Shown piece by piece: positions 52,785-62,114 of a stretch of DNA of 64,000 nucleotides. The notes under the pieces were generated by a model. That model saw only the letters and a program-made list of their open reading frames with translations, was not told the origin of the DNA and searched no databases. Origin of the DNA: Bacteroides sp. 214. GTDB taxonomy: Bacteria > Bacteroidota > Bacteroidia > Bacteroidales > Bacteroidaceae. Within the stretch, counting starts at the first letter, position 1. Every line of letters starts with the position of its first letter. The position numbers and the translations under genes are program-made. Location: contig NZ_QVML01000015.1 in NCBI RefSeq assembly GCF_010501015.1, positions 1 through 64,000 of the forward strand, given 5' to 3'.

Positions 52785-53095
52785 GCGTTGGTGGAATTAA
52801 TTCCGGCTATGGTTGATGAACCATGAGCCATAGGTTGACGGAGTATGTGCCATAGGCTGAAGGGTCATGAGACTATGGCTGACAGGTCATGAGACTATGG
52901 CTGACGGGGCATGAGACTATGGCATTTCCCAGTGTTTTCTTACCACAAAAACAGTCAGAAAATTAGGCGTGAAAACCCTGTGAAGGATAAAAGAGGGGGT
53001 CTTCACACACAACCGGCTCGCTGTCATCTACTTACAACGTTTTGTGAATGTGAAGACCTATTCCGTAAAACTACACAGGAGTGTATTAATAAGTG
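52785..53095 (+). repeat. Dispersed 22-nt-array element, copy C
   Basis: Left terminal repeat (GCGTTGGTGGAATTAATT, 52785-52802), then array 1 with five full 22-nt units (52806-52915), ending ACTATGGCATTT. Array 2 is absent (direct step to the conserved block). The block 52962-53076 is identical to copy B. The right terminal repeat is lost. A stray 79-codon frame spans the block, but a one-base indel just outside it breaks the frame in copy B, so this is not a coding sequence. Confidence 0.8.
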
Positions 53096-53161
53096 TATCG
53101 TTCAACAAAAAGAACGACAAGCAAAGGTAATTTCAAATGCTTATAGATAAGTTATTTTGCG

Positions 53162-53169
53162 TACATTTG
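53162..53169 (+). promoter_or_regulatory. -7 box of topB
   Basis: TACATTTG lies 5 nt before ATG 53175, pointing to a leaderless or nearly leaderless message. Confidence 0.5.
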
Positions 53170-53174
53170 CCCCT

Positions 53175-55166
53175 ATGATTGTATGCATAGCAGAAAAGCC
53201 CTCCGTGGCACGCGATATAGCCGAAGTACTCGGCGCCCGAAATAAACGTGACGGTTACATAGAAGGTAACGGTTATCAGGTAACCTGGACTTTTGGTCAT
53301 CTCTGCACCTTGAAAGAACCACACGAATACACCCCCGCTTGGAAGTCATGGAGCTTAGGTAGCCTACCAATGATACCACCTCGTTTTGGTATTAAATTGA
53401 TAGAAATCCCTAACTACGAAAAGCAATTCAAGGTTATAGAACACCTGATGCAGCATGCCGACGAGATTATAAACTGCGGTGATGCCGGACAAGAGGGAGA
53501 ATTGATACAACGCTGGGTAATGCAAAAGGCAGGAGCAACCTGCCCAGTAAAACGACTATGGATTTCCTCCCTGACAGAAGAAGCCATTCGCGAAGGATTT
53601 GCCTCACTCAAAGACCAATCGGAGTTCCAGCCATTGTACGAGGCGGGGCTTTCTCGTGCCATTGGCGACTGGCTACTTGGTATGAACGCTACCCGACTAT
53701 ATACACAAAAGTATGGACAAGGTAAGCAAGTCCTCTCCATCGGAAGGGTACAAACACCCACGCTTGCACTCATTGTAAACCGTCAGCTAGAGATAGAGAA
53801 TTTCCAACCGGAACCTTATTGGGAATTAAAAACAGTTTATCGGGACACTACCTTCTCAGCTACGAAAGGGAAATTTACAACCAAAGAAGAAGGGGTGGAA
53901 TTTCTGGAAACTGTAAAGGCATCCGACTTTACCGTCACCGAAACCTCCGAAAAGAAAGGTGTAGAACATGCTCCGCGCTTATTCGACCTAACATCACTCC
54001 AAGTAGAATGTAACAAGAAGTTTGGCTACTCGGCAGATGAAACATTGAAACTCATTCAATCGCTATACGAAAAAAAGGTAACCACCTACCCACGTGTAGA
54101 CACGACCTTTCTGAGTGACGACATATATCCTAAATGCCCCGCTATCTTAAAGGGGTTAAAGGATTACACCGTACTTACTGCTCCACTCGAAGATAAAAAA
54201 CTGGCAAAGTCCAAGAAGGTATTCGACAGTTCTAAAGTAACCGACCACCACGCTATTATCCCCACAGGGGTATACTCACAAAGTTTATCGGATATGGAGC
54301 GTAGGGTATTCGACCTCATAGCCCGGCGATTTATCGCTGTCTTTTATCCCGAATGTAAAGTTTCCACCACCACCGTGTTTGGCGAGGTAGAAAAAATAGA
54401 GTTCAAGGTAACAGGCAAACAAATATTGGAACAAGGCTGGCGCGTGGTCTTCGCAAAAGAGCAAAACGAGGATAAAGATGAAGACGAAGAGCGTGTGCTT
54501 CCTACATTTGTAAAAGGAGAAAGCGGACCACACGTCCCCGACCTGAACGAGAAATGGACACAACCGCCTAAGTTCTATACAGAAGCTACACTACTTCGCG
54601 CTATGGAAACAGCAGGAAAGTTGGTAGAGAACGATGAACTACGTGATGCATTGAAAGAAAACGGAATCGGCCGCCCCTCTACCCGTGCGGCAATTATCGA
54701 AACACTCTTCAAGAGAAATTACATTCGTAAAGAGCGGAAAAACCTTGTAGCTACACCCACTGGTATAGATCTTATTCAAGTTATTCACGAAGAACTGCTG
54801 AAATCGGCAGAACTTACCGGGCTTTGGGAAAAGAAGTTACGCGAAATTGAACGCAAGACTTACAATGCGCACCTCTTCCTTGAAGAATTGAAGCAAATGG
54901 TTACAGAGATTGTAAACAGTGTGCTGTCCGACAATTCAAACCGCCGCATCACAATCGTTTCGCAAGAGAAACAAACCGAGGAAAAGGCTGTTGAGAAGAA
55001 AAAGAGCACCAGAACACGCAAACCAGCTACGCCAAAACCCAAAGAAGCCACTCCCACAGAGGGAGCTGTTTGCCCCCTTTGCGGAAAAGGTGTTATCATT
55101 AAAGGAAAGAGTGCTTTCGGTTGTTCCGAATGGAAGAACGGATGCGGGTATCGGGTTATATTTTAA
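53175..55166 (+). CDS. topB: DNA topoisomerase III
   Basis: The 663-residue protein is a type IA topoisomerase: Toprim domain starting CIAEKPSVARDIAEVLG, SIGRVQTPTLALIV, and the active-site Tyr in TTYPRVDTTFLS near residue 305. The C terminus has a basic linker and one zinc ribbon (CPLCGKGVIIKGKSAFGC). It relaxes or decatenates DNA. The ATG at 53157 would precede the promoter box, so 53175 is preferred. It overlaps the convergent anmK stop by 11 nt. Confidence 0.9.
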   Translation: MIVCIAEKPSVARDIAEVLGARNKRDGYIEGNGYQVTWTFGHLCTLKEPHEYTPAWKSWSLGSLPMIPPRFGIKLIEIPNYEKQFKVIEHLMQHADEIINCGDAGQEGELIQRWVMQKAGATCPVKRLWISSLTEEAIREGFASLKDQSEFQPLYEAGLSRAIGDWLLGMNATRLYTQKYGQGKQVLSIGRVQTPTLALIVNRQLEIENFQPEPYWELKTVYRDTTFSATKGKFTTKEEGVEFLETVKASDFTVTETSEKKGVEHAPRLFDLTSLQVECNKKFGYSADETLKLIQSLYEKKVTTYPRVDTTFLSDDIYPKCPAILKGLKDYTVLTAPLEDKKLAKSKKVFDSSKVTDHHAIIPTGVYSQSLSDMERRVFDLIARRFIAVFYPECKVSTTTVFGEVEKIEFKVTGKQILEQGWRVVFAKEQNEDKDEDEERVLPTFVKGESGPHVPDLNEKWTQPPKFYTEATLLRAMETAGKLVENDELRDALKENGIGRPSTRAAIIETLFKRNYIRKERKNLVATPTGIDLIQVIHEELLKSAELTGLWEKKLREIERKTYNAHLFLEELKQMVTEIVNSVLSDNSNRRITIVSQEKQTEEKAVEKKKSTRTRKPATPKPKEATPTEGAVCPLCGKGVIIKGKSAFGCSEWKNGCGYRVIF

Positions 55167-56214
55167 ATAACATTCCTCCAATATTATCCATCGGAGCACC
55201 AGTTACCGAAGCGAGGCAACTTGGCTCGTCACAAATATAAAGAGCACCAAGAAAAGCAAAAATCAATGCTTCCTTGTACTCAATTATCAGTTTATCGGGT
55301 ATCACAATTTCGCATCGACACAATTGGCGGATGCGTTCTATCAGAAAGACATTGAAGGCACCACCACCTGTCACCAGCAATCTGCCACCCTGCACTATGC
55401 GTGACACCTGATAGGCGGCATGTTCGTAAAAAGTGCGTAGCATATCTTCGAGAGACAAGCCGTAGCGTTCGAGCATTGGATAGATAATGGTTTCCACCCA
55501 TTCGCGTCCTAAAGACTTTGGTCCTGTTTGGTGGTAAAACTCTATTGCATTCAGCTCCTCTAGAAGGGGTGTGCAGATATTTCCGCGTCGTGCCAACTCC
55601 CCATCCCGATCGAATTCCAGTCCTATTTGCCGACAATAATGGTTGATAACATAGTTCACCGGGCTGATATCAAAGGCGATACGCTTGCCTCCTTGCTCGA
55701 AAGAAATATTGGAGAATCCACCAATATTAAGGCAGTAATCATAGTCAGAAAAGAGAAGGCGGTCGCCAATAGGAACAAGCGGCGCACCTTGTCCACCCAA
55801 CATGATGTCTAATCGTCGAAAATCCGACACAGTAGGTATCCGGGTTTCGGCAGCAATAGCTGCACCATCACCTATCTGATACATAATTTTCTTTTGAGGT
55901 TCGTGGAAGATTGTGTGTCCATGCGAAGCGATGATATCCGGTTTTACGTTAAACTCCTTCATAAAATCGTTTACCCGTTCGCCAAGAAACTTACCATAAG
56001 AGCTATGAAAAGTAATAAATTCCAATGCGCTCATTTGCTGAGCACCTTTTCCGAGTTTCTGTTTCAGGTCGTCTTCGTAAGAGTAAGCCTTAGCATAATC
56101 TATTGCGAAATCCCATTTGCTATCACTGTACGTAAATGTGCAACAGCACACATCCAATCCATCGAGCGAAGTGCCCGACATCAAGCCAATTGCTTGAATG
56201 GTTCTTTTTTTCAT
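55156..56214 (-). CDS. anmK: Anhydro-N-acetylmuramic acid kinase
   Basis: The 352-residue protein starts with GLMSGTSLDGLDVC, the AnmK phosphate loop, and carries GHTIFHEPQKKIMYQIGDGA and NIGGFSN. It phosphorylates anhydro-MurNAc from cell wall recycling, the product of lytic transglycosylases. The minus strand reads TATATTTG at 56246-56253. Confidence 0.9.
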   Translation of the reverse strand: MKKRTIQAIGLMSGTSLDGLDVCCCTFTYSDSKWDFAIDYAKAYSYEDDLKQKLGKGAQQMSALEFITFHSSYGKFLGERVNDFMKEFNVKPDIIASHGHTIFHEPQKKIMYQIGDGAAIAAETRIPTVSDFRRLDIMLGGQGAPLVPIGDRLLFSDYDYCLNIGGFSNISFEQGGKRIAFDISPVNYVINHYCRQIGLEFDRDGELARRGNICTPLLEELNAIEFYHQTGPKSLGREWVETIIYPMLERYGLSLEDMLRTFYEHAAYQVSRIVQGGRLLVTGGGAFNVFLIERIRQLCRCEIVIPDKLIIEYKEALIFAFLGALYICDEPSCLASVTGAPMDNIGGMLFKI

Positions 56215-56245
56215 CGTTCTTTAGAATTAAGTAATTTGCGAAAGA

Positions 56246-56253
56246 CAAATATA
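56246..56253 (-). promoter_or_regulatory. -7 box of anmK
   Basis: TATATTTG on the minus strand, 31 nt before the ATG. Confidence 0.4.
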
Positions 56254-56318
56254 ACCAATGCAGTTCAAACCGAAAAGAAAAATACAATAAACCCCCGTTT
56301 TTTGAGTTAATATAAGTA

Positions 56319-58289
56319 ATGTATAAGAAATTGCTTTATATTATCACCCTGTTATTGCTCCTCACCTCGTGCGGTGTAGGTCGTTCACTGAAGAAAGCCG
56401 ACGAGAGTTATGCTCGCGGCGAGTACTTCAATGCAGCAGGGCATTATAAGAAAGCATACAGTCGCCTCAAACCTAAAGAGCGTAAACAACGAGGCGAAGT
56501 AGCCTACAAAATGGGCGAATGTTACCGCCTGATAAATTATACGGTGAAAGCAAAAGGAGCCTATATGAATGCTATACGCTATAAGTACCAAGATAGCATA
56601 TCCTACTACTACCTCGCCGAAATGCTTCGTAAGAATGGCGAGTACAAAGCTGCCGAAATTCAATATCAACGTTATTTAGAATTCAACCCAACGAGTGTTT
56701 CTGCTCTCAATGGATTACAATCTTGTGCCTTAGCAGCGCAATGGAAAGCTAATCCCACTCGGCACATAATAAGAAAGAATACATTATTTACCTCTCGCCG
56801 TAGCGAATACTCGCCCATGTTTGCAGGAACCGACCCCGACGTGCTTTATCTTACCTCTACCCGCAATGAAGCTAAAGGGAGCGACCTTAACGGAATAACC
56901 GGAGTGAAAAGTGCTGATATATTTCTCTCAAAGCGCGATGAAAAGAAACAGTGGCAGAAACCCAAAGTAATAGAAAGCGACATTAATTCTGAGTTTGAAG
57001 ATGGTGCCTGTTGCTTCTCTCCTGATGGACAAACAATGTATTTTACCCGTTGTCGGCGTACTGCCAATGTGGATGTTTATGCCGAAATATACTCTTCGCA
57101 ACGTACCGGCGCCAATTGGGGAGCGCCACAGAAATGCATTATTATCAACGATTCGCTATCTTCGGTAGCACATCCTGCCGTTTCGCCAGCGGGCGACTAC
57201 CTATACTTTACATCGGATATGCCCGGTGGTTATGGCGGATTAGATATATGGCGGATTAATTTTACCCGAGATGGTTTGGGATTCGTCGATAACCTTGGAC
57301 CAGAGGTAAACAGTGCGGGCGACGAAATGTTTCCCACTTTTTCGGAAGATGGTACGCTATATTTTTCTTCCAATGGACATCCCGGAATGGGTGGATTAGA
57401 TATATTCAAGGCCACATTACAACCTAATGGAAAGTGGCACATAGAAAACATGAAACATCCTGTTAACTCGCAAGCCGATGATTTTGGTATGACCTTTGAA
57501 CCTGGAACACAGCGCGGTTTTTTCTCGTCCAACCGGGGAGATGCAAGCGGAAAGGACCATATATACAGCTTCGAATTACCCGAAGTTATTTACACACTTA
57601 CCGGATGGGTATACGACCGCGAAGGCGATCCGCTTTCTGAATCATTAGTTACGATTGTGGGCGACAATGGCACGTACCTTAAAGTTAATGTAAAGAATGA
57701 TGGTTCATTTACCCAACGTGTAGATCCCGATGTGCGTTATGTAATGCTTGCTTCGTGCAAAGGCTATCTTAACAACAAACAAGAATTGGAAACTGACACG
57801 GTGCAGAGTAACAAAGAGTACGAGCTGGAATTTCCATTATCCTCCATTACCCGTCCTGTGTTGATAGAGAATATATTCTATGAATTTGACCGTGCCGACC
57901 TTACCGACGAGTCTGCCCAGTCGCTCGACGAACTCATCCAACTTCTTACCGACAATCCTTACGTAACCATTGAGCTTGGCGCCCACTGCGATTACTTTGG
58001 CAATGATGCCTATAATCTGCGTCTTTCGCAGCGACGCGCCGAATCGGTGGTTCGCTACTTAGTAGCCGGTGGTATCTCTGCCGACCGTCTTACTCCCAAA
58101 GGCTATGGAGAAGAACAGCCTAAGACAGCCACTCGTTTCACACTTAAAAGCGCTCCTTTTCTAAAAGAGGGTGATGTCCTGACAGAAGAATTTATAAAAA
58201 ATCTCCCGCCCGAAGAGCAGGAGATCTGTAATGCTATTAATCGCCGCACAGAGTTCAAGGTTTTGCGAACTACGTACGGATTAAAATAA
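56319..58289 (+). CDS. OmpA-family lipoprotein with TPR, propeller and regulatory domain (PorE-like)
   Basis: The 656-residue protein is a lipoprotein (LLLLTSC) with TPRs (about 25-145), a PD40-type propeller (about 165-410), a carboxypeptidase-regulatory-like domain (about 425-505) and an OmpA peptidoglycan-binding domain (NIFYEFDRADLTDESAQSLD onwards). The same order of domains occurs in PorE of the type IX secretion system. Related proteins also occur in species without that system, so a structural link between the outer membrane and peptidoglycan is the safe reading. Confidence 0.8.
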   Translation: MYKKLLYIITLLLLLTSCGVGRSLKKADESYARGEYFNAAGHYKKAYSRLKPKERKQRGEVAYKMGECYRLINYTVKAKGAYMNAIRYKYQDSISYYYLAEMLRKNGEYKAAEIQYQRYLEFNPTSVSALNGLQSCALAAQWKANPTRHIIRKNTLFTSRRSEYSPMFAGTDPDVLYLTSTRNEAKGSDLNGITGVKSADIFLSKRDEKKQWQKPKVIESDINSEFEDGACCFSPDGQTMYFTRCRRTANVDVYAEIYSSQRTGANWGAPQKCIIINDSLSSVAHPAVSPAGDYLYFTSDMPGGYGGLDIWRINFTRDGLGFVDNLGPEVNSAGDEMFPTFSEDGTLYFSSNGHPGMGGLDIFKATLQPNGKWHIENMKHPVNSQADDFGMTFEPGTQRGFFSSNRGDASGKDHIYSFELPEVIYTLTGWVYDREGDPLSESLVTIVGDNGTYLKVNVKNDGSFTQRVDPDVRYVMLASCKGYLNNKQELETDTVQSNKEYELEFPLSSITRPVLIENIFYEFDRADLTDESAQSLDELIQLLTDNPYVTIELGAHCDYFGNDAYNLRLSQRRAESVVRYLVAGGISADRLTPKGYGEEQPKTATRFTLKSAPFLKEGDVLTEEFIKNLPPEEQEICNAINRRTEFKVLRTTYGLK

Positions 58290-58293
58290 AAAA

Positions 58294-59667
58294 TTACATT
58301 TTTGCGTATGCCTTATGGAATTCCGTTACCGCTACAATTCCTTTGCGGAATATATCCAAACTAAAATTCTCGTTCGGTGAATGAATCGCATCCGATTCCA
58401 ACCCAAAGCCCATTAGTACCGTCTTCATACCCAATACCTGTTCAAAGGTAGAGATAATTGGAATACTACCGCCTCTTCTTACCGCAAGAGGTTTCTTTCC
58501 AAAGGCAACCTCAAAACCTATTTCGGCAGCTCTATAAGCAGGAAGTGTAATTGGGCATACATATCCCTGTCCGCCATGACATGGCGTAATGGCAATCTTT
58601 ACTGAGTCGGGAGTAATGCTCTCAATATAATTTGCTACCATATCTAATATTTTATGATAGTCTTGATGCGGTACTAAGCGACAAGATATTTTAGCAAAAG
58701 CTTTGGACGGAAGCACTGTCTTAGAACCTTCGCCTGTATAGCCTCCCCATATACCACAAACATCAAAAGCAGGACGACAACTATTGCGCTCGAGGGTAGA
58801 ATATCCTTTCTCACCCGCCAACTCTCTTACATCTATAGCCTCTTTATACTTTTCTTCGTTGAAAGGAATATTTCTTATCATTTCGCGTTCGGCAGCAGAG
58901 ACTTCCTCCACATCATCATAGAATCCCGGAACGGTAATACGTCCATTCTCGTCTACCATTTTACTAATAATATCACAGAGCACATTTATAGGATTGGCAA
59001 CTGCACCACCAAAATGGCCGGAGTGCAGATCGCGATTCGGCCCCGTTACTTCGAGCTGCCAGTAACCCAGTCCGCGCAATCCAGTGGTAAGCGATGGCAG
59101 GTCAGCCCCTAGCATACTGGTATCACTTACCAAAATAATATCACCTTTAAGTAACTCCTTGTGTTGTTCGCAGAAAGCCTCCAGACTTGGCGATCCAATC
59201 TCTTCTTCACCCTCGAAAATAAACTTCACGTTATTTTCCAATAGGTTGTTCTTTACCAAATACTCAAATGCCTTTACTTGGATAAAAGCTTGTCCTTTAT
59301 CATCATCGGCGCCACGTGCCCAAATGTGTCCGTCTCGAATAACTGGTTCAAATGGTTCACTCTTCCAGAGTTCAAGTGGTTCGGCAGGCATCACATCATA
59401 ATGGGAATATATCAGAACGGTTTTTGCTTTCGGGTTTATCATCTTTTCACCATACACGATGGGGTTACCAGCCGATGGCATTACAACCGCTTTATCCGCA
59501 CCGGCTTTCAACAACAACTCCGTCCAGCGCTCAGCACATTTCATCATATCTGCTTTATGCTCGGGTTTCGCACTAATACTTGGAATACGAATTAAGCTGA
59601 ATAAATCTTCCATCATTGCCGTTTCATTCTCGGCAATATACATTTGAATTGTTTCGGGACTTTTCAT
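58294..59667 (-). CDS. M20-family dipeptidase
   Basis: The 457-residue protein is a zinc-dependent peptidase: IYSHYDVMPAEP near residue 90 (metal-binding HxD), DDDKGQ, FEGEEEIGSPS (catalytic and metal Glu), and DLHSGHFGG in the dimerisation domain. No signal peptide, so cytoplasmic. It follows aroC by 32 nt, in the same direction. Confidence 0.85.
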   Translation of the reverse strand: MKSPETIQMYIAENETAMMEDLFSLIRIPSISAKPEHKADMMKCAERWTELLLKAGADKAVVMPSAGNPIVYGEKMINPKAKTVLIYSHYDVMPAEPLELWKSEPFEPVIRDGHIWARGADDDKGQAFIQVKAFEYLVKNNLLENNVKFIFEGEEEIGSPSLEAFCEQHKELLKGDIILVSDTSMLGADLPSLTTGLRGLGYWQLEVTGPNRDLHSGHFGGAVANPINVLCDIISKMVDENGRITVPGFYDDVEEVSAAEREMIRNIPFNEEKYKEAIDVRELAGEKGYSTLERNSCRPAFDVCGIWGGYTGEGSKTVLPSKAFAKISCRLVPHQDYHKILDMVANYIESITPDSVKIAITPCHGGQGYVCPITLPAYRAAEIGFEVAFGKKPLAVRRGGSIPIISTFEQVLGMKTVLMGFGLESDAIHSPNENFSLDIFRKGIVAVTEFHKAYAKM

Positions 59668-59699
59668 TAAGGTATTATAATTAATTAATAAAAATGGAA

Positions 59700-60776
59700 T
59701 TAAAGCTGAGTTGTTCTATCCAACAAATAATAATCGAGTATGGTCATGGCAGCCATGGCTTCTACAATAGGCACAGCTCTTGGCAGTACACATGCGTCAT
59801 GCCGACCACGTGCTTTCAATGTTGTATCTTCACCGTTAATATTTACGGTGTGTTGCTCCATTAGTATCGTTGGTACCGGTTTGAATGCCACACGAAAATA
59901 AATATCTTGTCCGTTGCTGATTCCTCCTTGAATACCACCCGAATGATTGGTATTTGTTTCTATAATACCATTTCTATTATAGAAAATATCATTCTGTTCG
60001 GAGCCTTTCATCTTCAATCCTTTGAATCCTTCACCATATTCAAACGCTTTTGCCGCATTGATACTTAACATAGCGTTACTAAGTGCAGCGTGTAGTTTCC
60101 CAAATATGGGTTGACCCAGTCCAATGGGGCATTTTTCTATTACGCAAGTAATTACACCACCAATAGTATCGCCCTCTTCTTTAACTTGGGCAATATAGGT
60201 TTCCATTTCCTTAGCTTTTACAGGGTCCGGACAACGTACCATATTCTTCTCTACATCTCTCAGGTCATATTCTGTATAGTTCTCCTCTAACTTAATATGA
60301 CCCACCTGCGAAGTGTAGGCAGTAATAGTTATACCCAATTGATTCAATGCAATCTTGGCAAGTGCGCCACCTACTACACGAGCTATGGTTTCGCGTGCCG
60401 AAGAACGACCACCTCCACGGTAGTCGCGTACACCATATTTAATACTATAGGTATAATCCGCATGAGAGGGACGATACACACTCTTCATCTCCGCATAGTC
60501 TTTGGAGTGTTGATTCTTGTTCCACACAATAAAACCAATAGGTGCACCTGTTGATTTGCCGTCAAAAACACCCGAAAGTATTTCCACCTTATCGGCTTCA
60601 TCACGATCTGTTGTGATAGCCGACTGTCCGGGACGCCTTCTGTTGAGTTCTTTTTGGATAAAATCCAAATCGATACGCACGCCAGATGGGTAGCCGTCAA
60701 TTACTCCACCGATTCCCTTTCCGTGAGATTCGCCAAAGCTTGTTAATCTAAATAAATTACCAAAGGAGTTAAACAT
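59700..60776 (-). CDS. aroC: Chorismate synthase
   Basis: The 358-residue protein has [18 protein letters not shown] at its start, [14 protein letters not shown] near residue 120 and [16 protein letters not shown]. It makes chorismate, the branch point of aromatic synthesis. Upstream are a TATCTTTG -7 box (60862-60869 minus) and a 15-nt palindrome (60800-60814). Confidence 0.95.
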   Translation of the reverse strand: MFNSFGNLFRLTSFGESHGKGIGGVIDGYPSGVRIDLDFIQKELNRRRPGQSAITTDRDEADKVEILSGVFDGKSTGAPIGFIVWNKNQHSKDYAEMKSVYRPSHADYTYSIKYGVRDYRGGGRSSARETIARVVGGALAKIALNQLGITITAYTSQVGHIKLEENYTEYDLRDVEKNMVRCPDPVKAKEMETYIAQVKEEGDTIGGVITCVIEKCPIGLGQPIFGKLHAALSNAMLSINAAKAFEYGEGFKGLKMKGSEQNDIFYNRNGIIETNTNHSGGIQGGISNGQDIYFRVAFKPVPTILMEQHTVNINGEDTTLKARGRHDACVLPRAVPIVEAMAAMTILDYYLLDRTTQL

Positions 60777-60799
60777 AGGTTTTTCGTTTTTTTAATCTA

Positions 60800-60869
60800 G
60801 CCTAAAGTTTAGGCGTTCAGGCTTGATGTTGTTATTGCACATAGTTTAAAACTGACTATGACAAAGATA
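60800..60869 (-). promoter_or_regulatory. -7 box and leader palindrome of aroC
   Basis: The minus strand reads TATCTTTG (60862-60869), about 85 nt before the ATG. Between the two lies GCCTAAAGTTTAGGC (60800-60814), a palindrome with 7-nt arms, that would form a leader hairpin or a repressor site. Confidence 0.5.
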
Positions 60870-60973
60870 TATTTTTTTATTGAAATATGTGCTAAAGTTT
60901 TAATAATTCAGTAGCCAATATGGCTGAAAATATTTCAATTTTGTTACTTTTCGCTCTTTATCAGACTTTTTGT

Positions 60974-60981
60974 TACCTTTG
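60974..60981 (+). promoter_or_regulatory. -7 box of rlmN
   Basis: TACCTTTG, 23 nt before ATG 61005, a full match. Confidence 0.55.
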
Positions 60982-61004
60982 TACTGCTTTATAACACAAA
61001 AGAT

Positions 61005-62039
61005 ATGTCCAAATCATCATTGTTAGGTTTGAATCTGGTCGAATTGCAAAGCATCACCAAGAGTCTGGGTATGCCCGCTTTTACTGCCAAACAAATAGCT
61101 TCATGGCTGTATGATAAGCATGTTGTTTCTATTGATGAAATGACTAATCTCTCCTTGAAATTCCGGGAACTACTCAAAGAACATTATATAATAGGTGGTT
61201 CGGCACCCGTTGAGGCAATGCGCTCAGTGGACGGAACCATTAAATACCTATACCAAACCTGTGACGGACATTTTGTAGAGAGCGTATACATCCCTGATGA
61301 AGATCGTGCCACACTTTGTATCTCCTCTCAGGTAGGCTGCAAAATGAACTGCAAATTTTGCATGACAGGTAAACAAGGATTCTCTGCCAATCTTAGCGCA
61401 AGCGAGATACTCAACCAAATATGGTCGTTGCCCGAACGGGAAAAGCTAACCAACATAGTACTTATGGGTATGGGCGAACCTCTCGATAACTTAGATGAGG
61501 TTTTAAAAGTTCTTGATGTATTGACCTCTGCTTATGGTTATGGTTGGAGCCCCAAACGCATCACCCTTTCCACTATTGGACTAAAAAAAGGATTACAACG
61601 CTTCATCGAAGAAAGCGACTGCCACTTGGCTATCAGCCTACATTCGCCGATAGCATCGCAGCGAGCCGAACTTATGCCTGCCGAAAAAGCATATCCCGCC
61701 AAAGAGATGATTGATTTGCTTCGAGGATACGATTGGAGTAAGCAACGCCGTCTCTCTTTTGAATATATTGTATTTAAGGGGGTGAACGACTCTATGGTCT
61801 ACGCCAAAGAATTGGTAAAGCTACTACGCGGACTCGATTGCCGTGTGAACTTAATTCGCTTCCATGCTATTCCTAACGTAGAACTAAATGGGGCCGACAT
61901 GGAAACTATGACGGCTTTTCGCGACTACCTCACCACACACGGATTATTTACAACGATTCGCTCTTCGCGTGGAGAAGACATTTACGCAGCTTGTGGCATG
62001 TTGTCTACAGCCGAAAAGGAGAAAAAGAAGGAAGATTAA
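61005..62039 (+). CDS. rlmN: 23S rRNA (adenine-2503-C2)-methyltransferase RlmN
   Basis: The 344-residue protein is a radical SAM methylase: GCKMNCKFCMTGKQGF carries the CxxxCxxC cluster near residue 110, MGMGEPLDNLDEVL follows, and the catalytic Cys is in EDIYAACGML at the end. It methylates A2503 of 23S rRNA (and A37 of some tRNAs). It runs with the DUF4837 and pdxA genes. Confidence 0.95.
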   Translation: MSKSSLLGLNLVELQSITKSLGMPAFTAKQIASWLYDKHVVSIDEMTNLSLKFRELLKEHYIIGGSAPVEAMRSVDGTIKYLYQTCDGHFVESVYIPDEDRATLCISSQVGCKMNCKFCMTGKQGFSANLSASEILNQIWSLPEREKLTNIVLMGMGEPLDNLDEVLKVLDVLTSAYGYGWSPKRITLSTIGLKKGLQRFIEESDCHLAISLHSPIASQRAELMPAEKAYPAKEMIDLLRGYDWSKQRRLSFEYIVFKGVNDSMVYAKELVKLLRGLDCRVNLIRFHAIPNVELNGADMETMTAFRDYLTTHGLFTTIRSSRGEDIYAACGMLSTAEKEKKKED

Positions 62040-62054
62040 CATTTTTTATTAACA

Positions 62055-62094
62055 AGCACAAAAAGCTTATACGACTAATCCGTAGTTTTGTGCT
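62055..62094. promoter_or_regulatory. 9-bp inverted repeat overlapping a -7 box
   Basis: AGCACAAAA (62055-62063) and TTTTGTGCT (62086-62094) are perfect arms 22 nt apart, and the right arm overlaps TAGTTTTG (62083-62090), the likely -7 box of the DUF4837 gene. No T run follows, so an operator is likelier than a terminator. Confidence 0.45.
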
Positions 62095-62114
62095 AAAACA
62101 AAATGCTATATGTT

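Noticed and set aside
52911..53150. 79-codon frame across the conserved block of element copy C
   Set aside because: A one-base difference beside the block breaks the frame in copy B, although the block is identical there, so there is no selection for a peptide.
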